A stretch of 64,000 nt of DNA, from positions 1,488,001-1,552,000 of the forward strand of contig OZ245326.1 in assembly GCA_965225915.1 (NCBI GenBank), given 5' to 3'. The notes under the pieces were generated by a model that saw only the letters and a list, made by a program, of their open reading frames with translations, had not been told where the DNA came from and did not search any database. Positions 1 to 7,475 of this stretch are shown here, piece by piece. Made by a program: the position numbers and the translations under genes. Position 1 is the first letter of the stretch, and each line of letters opens with the position of its first letter. The DNA is from JAAXHH01 sp965225915. GTDB lineage: Bacteria; JAAXHH01.

Positions 1-397
1 TCTGCAGGCGTCCGCCGCTTTCTACACGGAGACATTCGATTTCAAGGAACTGGCGAACAATCCCGGCTATGTCCTGCTTCAACGAAGTTCGCTGATCCTG
101 GGACTGAAGACGGATGAACTGCTCTGGTATCCAGACCCCGGGGAACAGCCCGTCGAGTCGCTCGTTCGGGGCGTGGGGGTCGAACTGGTCCTGGAGATTT
201 CGGATATCGATCAATTCCACTCCCGAATGCAACAGGCCGGCGTGGCCATTCACGAACCGCTGAAAGAACAGCCCTGGGGCGCCACGGATTTTCGCATACT
301 CGACCCGGATGGATACTATTGGCGCATCACCTCCCCCCGTGACCTGGATGTCGTCCAGGCCGACGAAGAAGAGCCTGTGGAAGGAGAACCCGCATGA
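1..397 (+). CDS. VOC (glyoxalase/bleomycin-resistance) family protein, 5' truncated by window edge
   Basis: The reading frame is open from base 2 to the TGA at 395-397, so the gene begins upstream of the window; about 131 residues are visible. The pattern fits a vicinal-oxygen-chelate domain: a beta-strand stretch ending VELVLEI, a helix with DIDQFHSRMQQAGV, then the characteristic end WGATDFRILDPDGYYWRI, in which the DPDGYYW turn precedes the last strand. Such proteins are metal-dependent lyases, dioxygenases or resistance proteins, and the substrate cannot be told from this fragment. The acidic tail (DEEEPVEGEPA) is not part of the fold. Its stop overlaps the start of the glucokinase gene (ATGA), so the two are probably co-translated. 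Confidence 0.75.
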   Translation, partial: LQASAAFYTETFDFKELANNPGYVLLQRSSLILGLKTDELLWYPDPGEQPVESLVRGVGVELVLEISDIDQFHSRMQQAGVAIHEPLKEQPWGATDFRILDPDGYYWRITSPRDLDVVQADEEEPVEGEPA

Positions 398-1131
398 GTT
401 TTCTGGGTATCGATATCGGCGGGACGGGCATCAAGGGCGCGCCGGTCTGCCTGGAGACCGGAAAACTCGAGACGGAACGGTTCAGGATCCCCACACCCAA
501 ACCGGCCACCCCGGAGAATGTCAGCAATGCCGCGGCGGAAATCGTCCGGCACTTCGACTTGCAGGGTCCCGTGGGCTTCGGTTTCCCGGCGGTGATTAAG
601 AACGGTACGGTGCGGACCGCCGCGAACATCGATTCATCGTGGATCGGCGTCAATGCCGCTGAACTGATGGAGCGGGCGACGAAAAGGCCGGTCGTTTTTC
701 TGAACGACGCGGATGCCGCTGGAATAGCGGAAATGCGGTTCGGGGCAGGCAGGGACAGGGACGGCGTGGTAGTCATCGCGACCCTGGGCACCGGCATCGG
801 CACCTCCCTGTTCGTCGACGGAAGGCTCGTGCCCAGTACGGAATTTGGACATTTAGAGATGAAAGGACACGTGGCTGAAAAATACGCGGCGGAAAGCGTG
901 CGGAAGGCGAAGGGACTGAGCTGGTTGGAATGGGGCGGCCGCGTGAACGAGTACCTGTGCAAGCTGGACGAGTTGATCCGGCCGGGCCTGATCATCGTGG
1001 GCGGCGGCGCCAGCAACAAGTACGAAAAGTTCTCTCCGTGCTTCACCGTGGACACCGAGGTCGTGCCCGCCCAACTAAGAAACCAGGCCGGTATCATCGG
1101 AGCGGCCCTGGCCGCGCAAAAAAGCGGGTGA
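394..1131 (+). CDS. ppgK: Polyphosphate glucokinase (ROK family)
   Basis: Phosphorylates glucose using polyphosphate (or ATP), feeding glycolysis in the cytoplasm. The 245-residue length is typical of PPGK. Visible motifs: phosphate-binding GIDIGGTGIKGA at 5-16; the PPGK-type segment RIPTPKPATPE at 31-41; catalytic Asp105 in FLNDADAAG; LGTGIGT at 131-137; EFGH at 150-153; and WLEWGGRVNEYL near 177-188, which is conserved in actinobacterial PPGKs. The GGG of the second nucleotide-binding segment is at 203-205. The start ATG overlaps the upstream stop by four bases. No sugar transporter sits next to it. The specific PPGK call rests on the PTPKPATPE and WxxRVNEYL motifs. A generic ROK kinase is the alternative. 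Confidence 0.85.
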   Translation: MSFLGIDIGGTGIKGAPVCLETGKLETERFRIPTPKPATPENVSNAAAEIVRHFDLQGPVGFGFPAVIKNGTVRTAANIDSSWIGVNAAELMERATKRPVVFLNDADAAGIAEMRFGAGRDRDGVVVIATLGTGIGTSLFVDGRLVPSTEFGHLEMKGHVAEKYAAESVRKAKGLSWLEWGGRVNEYLCKLDELIRPGLIIVGGGASNKYEKFSPCFTVDTEVVPAQLRNQAGIIGAALAAQKSG

Positions 1132-1158
1132 CCTGCTGGTTCGACGAAAGCTCTATTC

Positions 1159-2034
1159 ATGTCGATACTTACCAAGTCGAAACTGTTTCCCATGCTGCCC
1201 GAGGATGTCCGCGGGTACGTGACCAAAAACCACCGCCTGTCCTCCTCCAGCCGTCTCAAGAACAGGAAACAGGCCGGGGAGTTCATCCTTGAACGGTGTT
1301 TCGTCTCGGTTTTTTCCGGTACCGAACTTCCCAGCATCCAGGAAGCGATAGAAGGCAGGACCGATAGTCCCGGAAGCGAAAGCCGAATCAGCACGGGACA
1401 GGGTATCGCCAGCATCTGGCTGAATGACCTGCCGGAAGTAGTTCCTTGTCTTTTCGGCACGTTCGTGAAGCGGAAACCTACGCTGATCACCCGGAAGCAT
1501 TGGGCAGCCCTGCTGGCCATGGAAGGGGAAGGATTTCAGGGAGCCCGTGAGCGCAGCCGGATATCTTCAGCGGCTTTTCGCCTGGCCGACTGCATCGAGC
1601 GGGACGGCCCCGCCACAGGTCAGGCGCTTCGCGATCGTTTCGGCGATAAAGGGCGCATGGACGGCCGAACCTTCCAGAGGGCTTTGCAGGAACTCGAAAA
1701 GCTGTGGTTGATTGTTCCCGGGAGGATCGGCAGAAACATTCATGGCGCGGCTTCGTGTGTCTGGGAACTGACGAAGCGTTGGGCGCCCGACGACACGGTA
1801 CAGGAAGCCGCTTTCCTTACCCGGCGAGATGCGATGCACAGCCTGCTCGTGGGCGCCGTCGATTCCGCAGGGGCCGTCGATGAAATGGCGGTCTACCGGT
1901 GGTTCGGATGGGCCCGTTCCATGACGGGCGCCCTCATGAACGAAGCACTCTCGTCGGAAGAATGCTTCAGGGTGGACGGTCCCAATCCCGTGATCATTTC
2001 CAGTGCCCTGGCCGAAATCTGGCCAAGAGTTTAA
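1159..2034 (+). CDS. AlkZ-related (YcaQ-like) winged-helix protein, putative
   Basis: A 291-residue protein with no signal peptide or membrane segment. Its layout resembles the AlkZ-related/YcaQ winged-helix family: an LPS-I-EAI stretch near 55-65, a tryptophan plus acidic segment (IWLNDLPE) followed by KRKPTLIT near 116, then a helix-turn-helix-like region (GPATGQALRDRFG, then FQRALQELEKLWLIVPGRIG) and a WELTKRWAP tail near 212. AlkZ proteins are DNA glycosylases that open alkylated bases or interstrand crosslinks. The related group here has no demonstrated activity that I know of. The gene lies 27 bases after ppgK on the same strand and before a DNA methyltransferase. The assignment is from remembered family pattern, so treat it as a lead. 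Confidence 0.5.
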   Translation: MSILTKSKLFPMLPEDVRGYVTKNHRLSSSSRLKNRKQAGEFILERCFVSVFSGTELPSIQEAIEGRTDSPGSESRISTGQGIASIWLNDLPEVVPCLFGTFVKRKPTLITRKHWAALLAMEGEGFQGARERSRISSAAFRLADCIERDGPATGQALRDRFGDKGRMDGRTFQRALQELEKLWLIVPGRIGRNIHGAASCVWELTKRWAPDDTVQEAAFLTRRDAMHSLLVGAVDSAGAVDEMAVYRWFGWARSMTGALMNEALSSEECFRVDGPNPVIISSALAEIWPRV

Positions 2035-2138
2035 AATGACTTGCCCATCGGCCGGCACGACTTCCGTCTCGCCGCCGGGGTCCTGGCTTTCCGACCAACC
2101 TGTGACACGGAACCCTCCTGGACGGACTTTGCCCGACT

Positions 2139-2909
2139 ATGCGCCTATACCACGATGACGACCAGATCCAGCTATGGCTGGGCGACGCACGAAACATGGA
2201 CCCGTATCCCGATGGGTGTGCCGGCCTGGTGCTGACCTGTCCGCCCTGGTGGGACAGCGGCGACTACGGCCATCCGGATCAGATCGGATTCGGCCAGACC
2301 TTTGCGGGTTTCCAGGCTTCGCTCGCCGAGGTCTGGGCGCACTGCCACCGCTGCCTGATGCCCGGCAGGGCGATTATCGTCTGGATTGCGGACCTGCTGT
2401 GGCGGGAAGAACCGGTCGCTCTGGTGGCGGACACGCATCGCGGTCTCCAGGAGGCCGGCTTTCTGTACGAGGCAACCTACTACTGGTTTGAAAACAGGAA
2501 AAGCGCGAGAGAAGCGGACGGGGAAGAGCGCGTTCCGATGGGTTGCCGGCCGAAAGTGCACGCCGAGACGATCCTGGTATACCGAAAGCCCGGTGAACCC
2601 GAAGCGCCGGCGCCCGATGTCCTTCAAAAAAGCCGCGTCCCGGCGGACGAATGGCGGGCGGGCCGCCAGGCCGTATGGATGCCCGACGACAAACTGGAAC
2701 ACCCCTACAAACGCCTTATCCGCCTCTGGTCTTACGCGGGCGACACGGTTCTTAACCCCTTCTCGGGGCAGGGAACCATCGCCCTGAACGCGAGGTCGCT
2801 GGAACGCAGTTGCATCACGGTGGAATTGAATCCCGATTCCTGCCGCCATATCGCCGCGCTCATCGCCGCTCCTCAGCCATCATCTTCAGCCAGCAGGCGC
2901 CGCAGGTAG
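2139..2909 (+). CDS. Orphan DNA methyltransferase (N4-cytosine/N6-adenine, beta-type order)
   Basis: Predicted SAM-dependent DNA amino-methyltransferase of 256 residues. The catalytic motif IV appears as TCPPWW (33-38) close to the N terminus, and the SAM-binding motif I comes late as LNPFSGQGT (205-213), followed by VELN (228-231). That IV-then-I order is typical of the beta group. Motif IV is unusual: the residue before PP is Cys instead of the common Ser, Asp or Asn. A short lysine/arginine-rich end follows. No restriction endonuclease gene lies nearby, so it looks solitary, perhaps regulatory or a phage-derived remnant. There is no clear Shine-Dalgarno before ATG 2139. Its last 37 bases overlap the 3' end of the convergent isomerase gene. 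Confidence 0.7.
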   Translation: MRLYHDDDQIQLWLGDARNMDPYPDGCAGLVLTCPPWWDSGDYGHPDQIGFGQTFAGFQASLAEVWAHCHRCLMPGRAIIVWIADLLWREEPVALVADTHRGLQEAGFLYEATYYWFENRKSAREADGEERVPMGCRPKVHAETILVYRKPGEPEAPAPDVLQKSRVPADEWRAGRQAVWMPDDKLEHPYKRLIRLWSYAGDTVLNPFSGQGTIALNARSLERSCITVELNPDSCRHIAALIAAPQPSSSASRRRR

Positions 2910-3709
2910 GAGACGGCCTTGGGCACCGCGGTCTCCTCGGTTTCGACGTCCTGGCCTTCGAACACGACCGACATCCAACCGTTGAAACCTGTTTTCTTCA
3001 GGATCCCGAGTATGCGGGGATAGTCCAGCCACGCCTCCTCGCCAGACTGAATGCGGTAGATCTTCGCCCGGACGTGCACGGCGTAAGGTGCGCTTTTCTC
3101 CATGCTCCCGTAAAAATCGTAGGCTGGGTCCGGTTTTCCTCTCGCTCCCGAGGCGCCCGGTGATCCGGCGTACTGTCCCGTGTCCAGTATGTGGGTGAAA
3201 CTGGGGTGGTCAACCTGGTTGAGGATCCGCACGACGTCATCGCCGGTACGGGTCACGCAGCCATGATTGTGATTGTGCAGCCCTACCGCCACTCCCCGGG
3301 CGGCCGCGTGCTTCACTACCTCGGATATGCCGTAGATCATCCGGGACCAGGTGACGTTCGCGGCCGTATCGTCCCGTTCCCACGCGGCGAAGATGCGCAC
3401 CATCGGCACATGCAAGCGCGCGGCGACGTCTATCCAGAGTTTAACCATCTCGATCTCGGCGGCGATCTCCCCGGCCGGTTTGCCGAAGTCGTTGCTGATG
3501 CCCAGGTACGAGATGGCCAGCCCCCGTTGCAGACACCGCATGCGTACGTCCCGCAGGTACACGTCGTCTTCCGAGGCCAGCGCCCTGGTATGGATGTCGA
3601 TGCCGTCCAGGCCCAGTTCACGGGCCCGGTCGATGAAGTCGTACAGGTCCATGCGCCCTTCCGCCATGGCCGTGCTGTAACTGAGGGACATGCAGCCGAG
3701 TTTTATCAC
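2873..3709 (-). CDS. Sugar phosphate isomerase/epimerase (xylose-isomerase-like TIM barrel)
   Basis: A 278-residue single-domain TIM barrel of the AP-endonuclease-2/xylose-isomerase superfamily, acting on small sugars or sugar acids with a divalent metal. The substrate is unknown. Candidate ligands are GLHNHNHG at 143-150, Asp176 in HILDTGQYAG, His212 in AVHVRAK and Glu251 in VVFEGQDVE. The N-terminal IKLGCMSLSY and the C-terminal FEGQ are characteristic of the family. The start overlaps the stop of the upstream gene (ATGA at 3706-3709), so translation is probably coupled to the unknown 358-residue protein. It belongs to a minus-strand cluster with rhamnose mutarotase and a PIG-L hydrolase, which suggests carbohydrate catabolism. 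Its 3' end overlaps the convergent methyltransferase gene. Confidence 0.8.
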   Translation of the reverse strand: MIKLGCMSLSYSTAMAEGRMDLYDFIDRARELGLDGIDIHTRALASEDDVYLRDVRMRCLQRGLAISYLGISNDFGKPAGEIAAEIEMVKLWIDVAARLHVPMVRIFAAWERDDTAANVTWSRMIYGISEVVKHAAARGVAVGLHNHNHGCVTRTGDDVVRILNQVDHPSFTHILDTGQYAGSPGASGARGKPDPAYDFYGSMEKSAPYAVHVRAKIYRIQSGEEAWLDYPRILGILKKTGFNGWMSVVFEGQDVETEETAVPKAVSYLRRLLAEDDG

Positions 3710-4782
3710 TTCGCGGAGTCCTCCTTGTCGCTGTCCTGGTTCCCACCGGCCTGGTTGCCGTCCATCGAGCAGGACTGCTCCAGGAAATAGACCATTACGT
3801 ACTCTTCGGCCGTGCGCTTGGGACCGGGCAGGTTTCGTAACTGGCGGGCATGGGCTTCGAGGTGACGCTTGACGAAAAACAGGTAGAGCTGGGTGACGAA
3901 ATCGGTCGCCGTATGATTATACAGGTAGGTGGGCGGCAGCGAGAGGGTGGTGCCCAACCGGGCATCTTCCTCCGGTTTTTCCTGCCCCGTCAGCAGCCTG
4001 TCGTTCAATGATTCGAGTTCTTCGGTGGATATGCTGAAGAGAAACTCGCGAAAGGCCTGCAGTTCCTCCGGTGGACAGGTCTTCCTGGAGAAATAGTCGA
4101 GGAACCGGATGTCGCCGCCGGCGCGCATCAGGGCGAATATCTCGGACACGCCCATCAGGGTGCCCAGTTGCACGGTGGTCTGACGCCGGGCTTCCCACGT
4201 GGTCTCCAGGACCGGCAGGAAGGCTTCGATATGCCGGGAGAACCGGTCTTCCCAAAGGTGGGTCAGGGCGGTGGCCGCCTTCGTCCGGACAGCGCGGCCG
4301 AGGCTGTCGTCGCAGACGATGGCGATCAATAGCGATTCGATCACCTTATTGTGTATGCTCTGGCTGATCCTGCAGCCGATAGCGTCTTCCACGGCCGTGA
4401 AGTCGGTCCGGCCTCCCAGCGCCTCCTGGACGACCTGGTGCAACAACCGGAACAGGTTCAACCGGGCCATGACGTACACCTGCCCGACGGCAGCCCGCAT
4501 GGGAAGCAGCATGTCGACCGTGAACAACGTGGCGTTGGACAGGGCCTCGATGAGTGATGCGCTGTCCCGCCGCTGCAGTCCGAGGGACTGGCTTTCCAGC
4601 ACGGAAGGATAGGCGTTCATCACCGCCGCCAGGTCGCTCAACCGGGCGATGGATTCGCAAATCGCCCGTTCCAGGTGCGCGGCGTGGGGGTTCCTGCTTT
4701 CCTTAAGCGATCCGGCGATATCCCGGATCAGCCGCTTTTCGTCGTGAGTCAGGACGGGCGTATCGAGGGTTGTTGTGTCCAA
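3706..4782 (-). CDS. Conserved hypothetical protein, all-helical
   Basis: I do not recognise this 358-residue protein. It has no signal peptide and no clear membrane segment. The sequence is rich in Leu, Ala, Glu and Arg in amphipathic patterns, so it is probably a helical, HEAT-like or adaptor-type protein. There is an acidic and polar, lower-complexity tail (from about 340, ending with SDKEDSAK). No catalytic motif stands out. The downstream isomerase start overlaps its stop by four bases, which makes the pair translationally coupled. The upstream mutarotase is 37 bases away on the same strand. Expression therefore probably runs PIG-L, mutarotase, this gene, isomerase. Confidence 0.6.
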   Translation of the reverse strand: MDTTTLDTPVLTHDEKRLIRDIAGSLKESRNPHAAHLERAICESIARLSDLAAVMNAYPSVLESQSLGLQRRDSASLIEALSNATLFTVDMLLPMRAAVGQVYVMARLNLFRLLHQVVQEALGGRTDFTAVEDAIGCRISQSIHNKVIESLLIAIVCDDSLGRAVRTKAATALTHLWEDRFSRHIEAFLPVLETTWEARRQTTVQLGTLMGVSEIFALMRAGGDIRFLDYFSRKTCPPEELQAFREFLFSISTEELESLNDRLLTGQEKPEEDARLGTTLSLPPTYLYNHTATDFVTQLYLFFVKRHLEAHARQLRNLPGPKRTAEEYVMVYFLEQSCSMDGNQAGGNQDSDKEDSAK

Positions 4783-4819
4783 CGTGACCTTATTACCCTG
4801 CGCGCTGGGGGCGCGCTCA

Positions 4820-5140
4820 CTATTCCAGAAAGAAAACCTGTTCCAGCGGTACCATACTCTCGTCGGCGTGCTTGCCGCCGAGATTCTCGAAGTAAGGCGC
4901 CATGAACTCCTGCCAGCGCTTGTTGACTTCCTTCTCGGCCATCGTGGCCAGTGCCTTTTCGAAATCCTCTGTCTCGGTGTAACCGAACAGCAGTCCGTCT
5001 TCGCGCATGAACAGCGAGTAGTTGCGCCAGCCCGCCTCGCGCAGGGCGTCCAGCAATTCGGGCCAGACCTCCCGGTGATGCTTCTTGTAGTCTTCGATCA
5101 TGTCTTCCTTGACCTTCAGGATGAACCCCACCCTCTGCAT
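4820..5140 (-). CDS. rhaM: L-rhamnose mutarotase
   Basis: Interconverts alpha and beta anomers of L-rhamnose. Its 106 residues match the usual RhaM length. Tyr18 and His22 in DYKKHHREVWPEL correspond to the catalytic pair, and the NYSLFM and LFGYTE strands of the ferredoxin-like dimer are present, ending in PLEQVFFLE. I start at ATG 5140 because AAGGAG sits at the right distance just upstream. An in-frame GTG at 5155 would place that Shine-Dalgarno inside the gene. It lies 11 bases after the PIG-L gene. No RhaA, RhaB or RhaD is visible, so the sugar may come from another pathway or be a rhamnose-like sugar. Confidence 0.88.
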   Translation of the reverse strand: MQRVGFILKVKEDMIEDYKKHHREVWPELLDALREAGWRNYSLFMREDGLLFGYTETEDFEKALATMAEKEVNKRWQEFMAPYFENLGGKHADESMVPLEQVFFLE

Positions 5141-5151
5141 GATGATCTCCT

Positions 5152-6012
5152 TCACGCTTCGTACTTGTAACTGACCCGTTCGATGTTTTCGTGGTCCGAT
5201 CTACGGGCTTGCTCGAGGGCATAAGACGACACCGGGAAGTAGTAATGGGTTTCGGCGTTGAGCGATATGAATCCCTCGGCGTAGGCTACGCCTCCCGCGC
5301 TGCCGAAAGCGCCGTCGGAGGTCTCGATGCGCTTGCGTGCGTAGGCGCCGCCGTAGCCCTGGCTCACCAGGGCGTCCAGGGCCGCAAGTTTCTTGTCGAC
5401 CACGTCCGTGATATCGATGAAGACATCGTTGTAGTAGCCGCCGCGGGCGTCCCACACGTTCCGTGGGAGACTCGCCGCGCCGCAGCCCCAGTAGAACACC
5501 TGCGCGACGTGATGGGGCGGACGCCGGTCGCCCGGGTCGACGGAACCGGCCAGCCCCATGGCGAGCATCACGATGCGTCCGGCCACGGCGTGGGGGTTCC
5601 AGGTGCCGCCGCCCTCGTCGGGGAAATGGGTGAGGATGATGTCCGGCTTCAATTCCCGCAGCAGACGGGCGAGTTGGCGTACGACGGGCCGTTCCGGAAG
5701 AAGCACGGCATCGTCCGCGCCCAGGAAATAGACGTCCTCGACGCCGAGGGCTCGGCATGCCGAGCGCGCCTCTTCCGCCTTAACGTCGGACCGTTCCGCC
5801 ATCATTTGCTTCAGCGTTTCCCCTTCCGGCACTTCATCCGCGTGGAACATCTCATCGCTGATCACCTTGTCGTGCACGCGGGCGCCGTGGGTCAGCACCA
5901 CGCAACCCACCCAGTCGCCCCGGGCCGCGTGATGGGCCATGGCGCCGCCGGACTGGTCGAATATATCGGCAGGATGTGCGCCGATGGACAAAATACGAAG
6001 CCTATCGCTCAT
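5152..6012 (-). CDS. PIG-L family deacetylase-like protein with altered active site
   Basis: The family comprises zinc-dependent N-deacetylases acting on GlcNAc-type substrates (for example MshB and BshB). This 286-residue member starts at ATG 6012, where the fold's first strand RILSIGAHPAD begins; longer in-frame starts add non-conserved residues. The usual AHPDD motif reads AHPAD (12-16), so the Asp that serves as catalytic base in MshB-like enzymes is Ala15, while the metal-ligand positions His13 and Asp16 are kept. A second metal region, THFPDEGGGTWNPH, is present. Either the base is supplied elsewhere or the subfamily has another chemistry. It is the first gene of the minus-strand sugar cluster, facing the divergent MFS gene. 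Confidence 0.72.
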   Translation of the reverse strand: MSDRLRILSIGAHPADIFDQSGGAMAHHAARGDWVGCVVLTHGARVHDKVISDEMFHADEVPEGETLKQMMAERSDVKAEEARSACRALGVEDVYFLGADDAVLLPERPVVRQLARLLRELKPDIILTHFPDEGGGTWNPHAVAGRIVMLAMGLAGSVDPGDRRPPHHVAQVFYWGCGAASLPRNVWDARGGYYNDVFIDITDVVDKKLAALDALVSQGYGGAYARKRIETSDGAFGSAGGVAYAEGFISLNAETHYYFPVSSYALEQARRSDHENIERVSYKYEA

Positions 6013-6236
6013 GACGTCAATCCCATGTTTCGAGAAGGCGCAATCAAGGTGTGTAAACGGGTATTCGGAACGCTTGACTGTGGCCGATATAAAGGCTTTC
6101 TTGTCCAGGGTCACCGACGGACCGGATGATCGGTAGACGGTGAAGAGATCCGGTGTTGCGGTGCAGTCGTAAGATAGATAACCCGGAATATAGAACGTCC
6201 CACCCGCCCGTCAATAGGTTTTCCCACAGGGCATCC

Positions 6237-7466
6237 ATGCTCGCACGCCTTGGCTCACGCTGGAAAGCGGTCGAACTGCTTTCCATTCCTGATTTCCGAT
6301 ACCTCTGGATATCCAGCAGCATCTGGTGGCAGGCCCGCTGGATGGAAGAACTGATCGTCGGATGGGTCGTGCTGGAACTGACCGACTCGGCCGGCATGGT
6401 GGCACTGGTCAGTTTCTGCCGCATGGCTCCCTTTATGCTGTTCGGTCCCTTCTTCAACACCGTGCTGCGGTACATGAGCTACCGGTGGCTGATCGTCAAC
6501 GCACAGTTCGTCTACTGTATCATCAACGGCCTCTTCTGGATACTCGCCTTCCTGGGCGATCTCGCCTTCTGGCACATTGTACTCGGTTCCATCTGCGTCG
6601 GTCTCGGCGGCGCCTACGACTGGTCCTCGCGCAGGGCCCTTATCCCGGACCTGGTGGGCAAGGACCGAACGACGGACGCCATGGTGCTGGAGACCGTGCC
6701 GCAGAACATCTCCCGCCTGATCGGTCCGCTGATGAGCGGCGTCCTGCTGGAATACGCGGGGACGAAGGGAGGGTTCCTGGCGCTCTTTCTTTTGTACGCC
6801 GTCCAGATCGTCGTCATAGTCCGCCTGTCCGCCGAAACGAACCGCACGGACCGGAAGAAAAACCGGCTCGCCCCCTGGAAGGACCTGCTCCTCGCCTTCC
6901 GGTATTCCCGCCGGAACCCACGGATCTCAGGCGTGCTGACCGTTACGTTTCTCATGAACGCCTTTGCTTTTTCCTACCAGGTCCTGCTGCCCGTATTCGT
7001 CCGGGACGTCCTCTTCCTCGGTCCCCTTGAACTGGGTATTCTCGGCTCGGGAGTGGGTATCGGTTCGATCCTGGGCATCGTCCTGATCGATCGGCTGGGA
7101 CAACATTACCGGGACGGGCTGGTCTTCACGATCAGTTCCCTGTTCAACGCCGCGGCCACTTTGGTATTTGCCTTCTCGACGTCCTTTCCGCTTTCCCTGG
7201 CCATGCTGATCCTGGTGGGCGTCGGCCAGACCGGGTTCGGCGTCATGCAGTCCTCGATCATCCTGCGCTCGTCCAGCGACGCCATGCGGGCCCGGGTCAT
7301 GGGCCTGCTTGTTCTTGCCATAGGAGGAGGCCCGCCCGGCCGGCTCCTGGTCGGAACGCTGGCCGGCGTCGTCGGGGCCCCCCTGGCTCTGTCGCTATGC
7401 GCCAGCGTCGCCACCATGGGGGTGTTGAGCGTGCTGTGGCGGCTGACCGGAATGCGTAGGATTTGA
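6237..7466 (+). CDS. MFS transporter (EntS/MFS_3-like exporter)
   Basis: An inner-membrane protein of about 409 residues with roughly 12 hydrophobic segments, an amphipathic N terminus, and the motif-A-like basic loops expected of the major facilitator superfamily. The order SIPDFRYLWISSSIWWQARWMEE near the start and the DLVGKDRTTDAM segment after the fourth helix pair resemble the enterobactin-exporter-like (MFS_3) branch, whose members export siderophores or drugs. I chose ATG 6237. An upstream in-frame start would add about 28 residues of non-membrane, arginine-rich sequence that looks untranslated. It is divergent from the PIG-L gene with 224 bases between. The substrate is not determinable from the sequence. 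Confidence 0.8.
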   Translation: MLARLGSRWKAVELLSIPDFRYLWISSSIWWQARWMEELIVGWVVLELTDSAGMVALVSFCRMAPFMLFGPFFNTVLRYMSYRWLIVNAQFVYCIINGLFWILAFLGDLAFWHIVLGSICVGLGGAYDWSSRRALIPDLVGKDRTTDAMVLETVPQNISRLIGPLMSGVLLEYAGTKGGFLALFLLYAVQIVVIVRLSAETNRTDRKKNRLAPWKDLLLAFRYSRRNPRISGVLTVTFLMNAFAFSYQVLLPVFVRDVLFLGPLELGILGSGVGIGSILGIVLIDRLGQHYRDGLVFTISSLFNAAATLVFAFSTSFPLSLAMLILVGVGQTGFGVMQSSIILRSSSDAMRARVMGLLVLAIGGGPPGRLLVGTLAGVVGAPLALSLCASVATMGVLSVLWRLTGMRRI

Positions 7467-7475
7467 CGATCGCGG

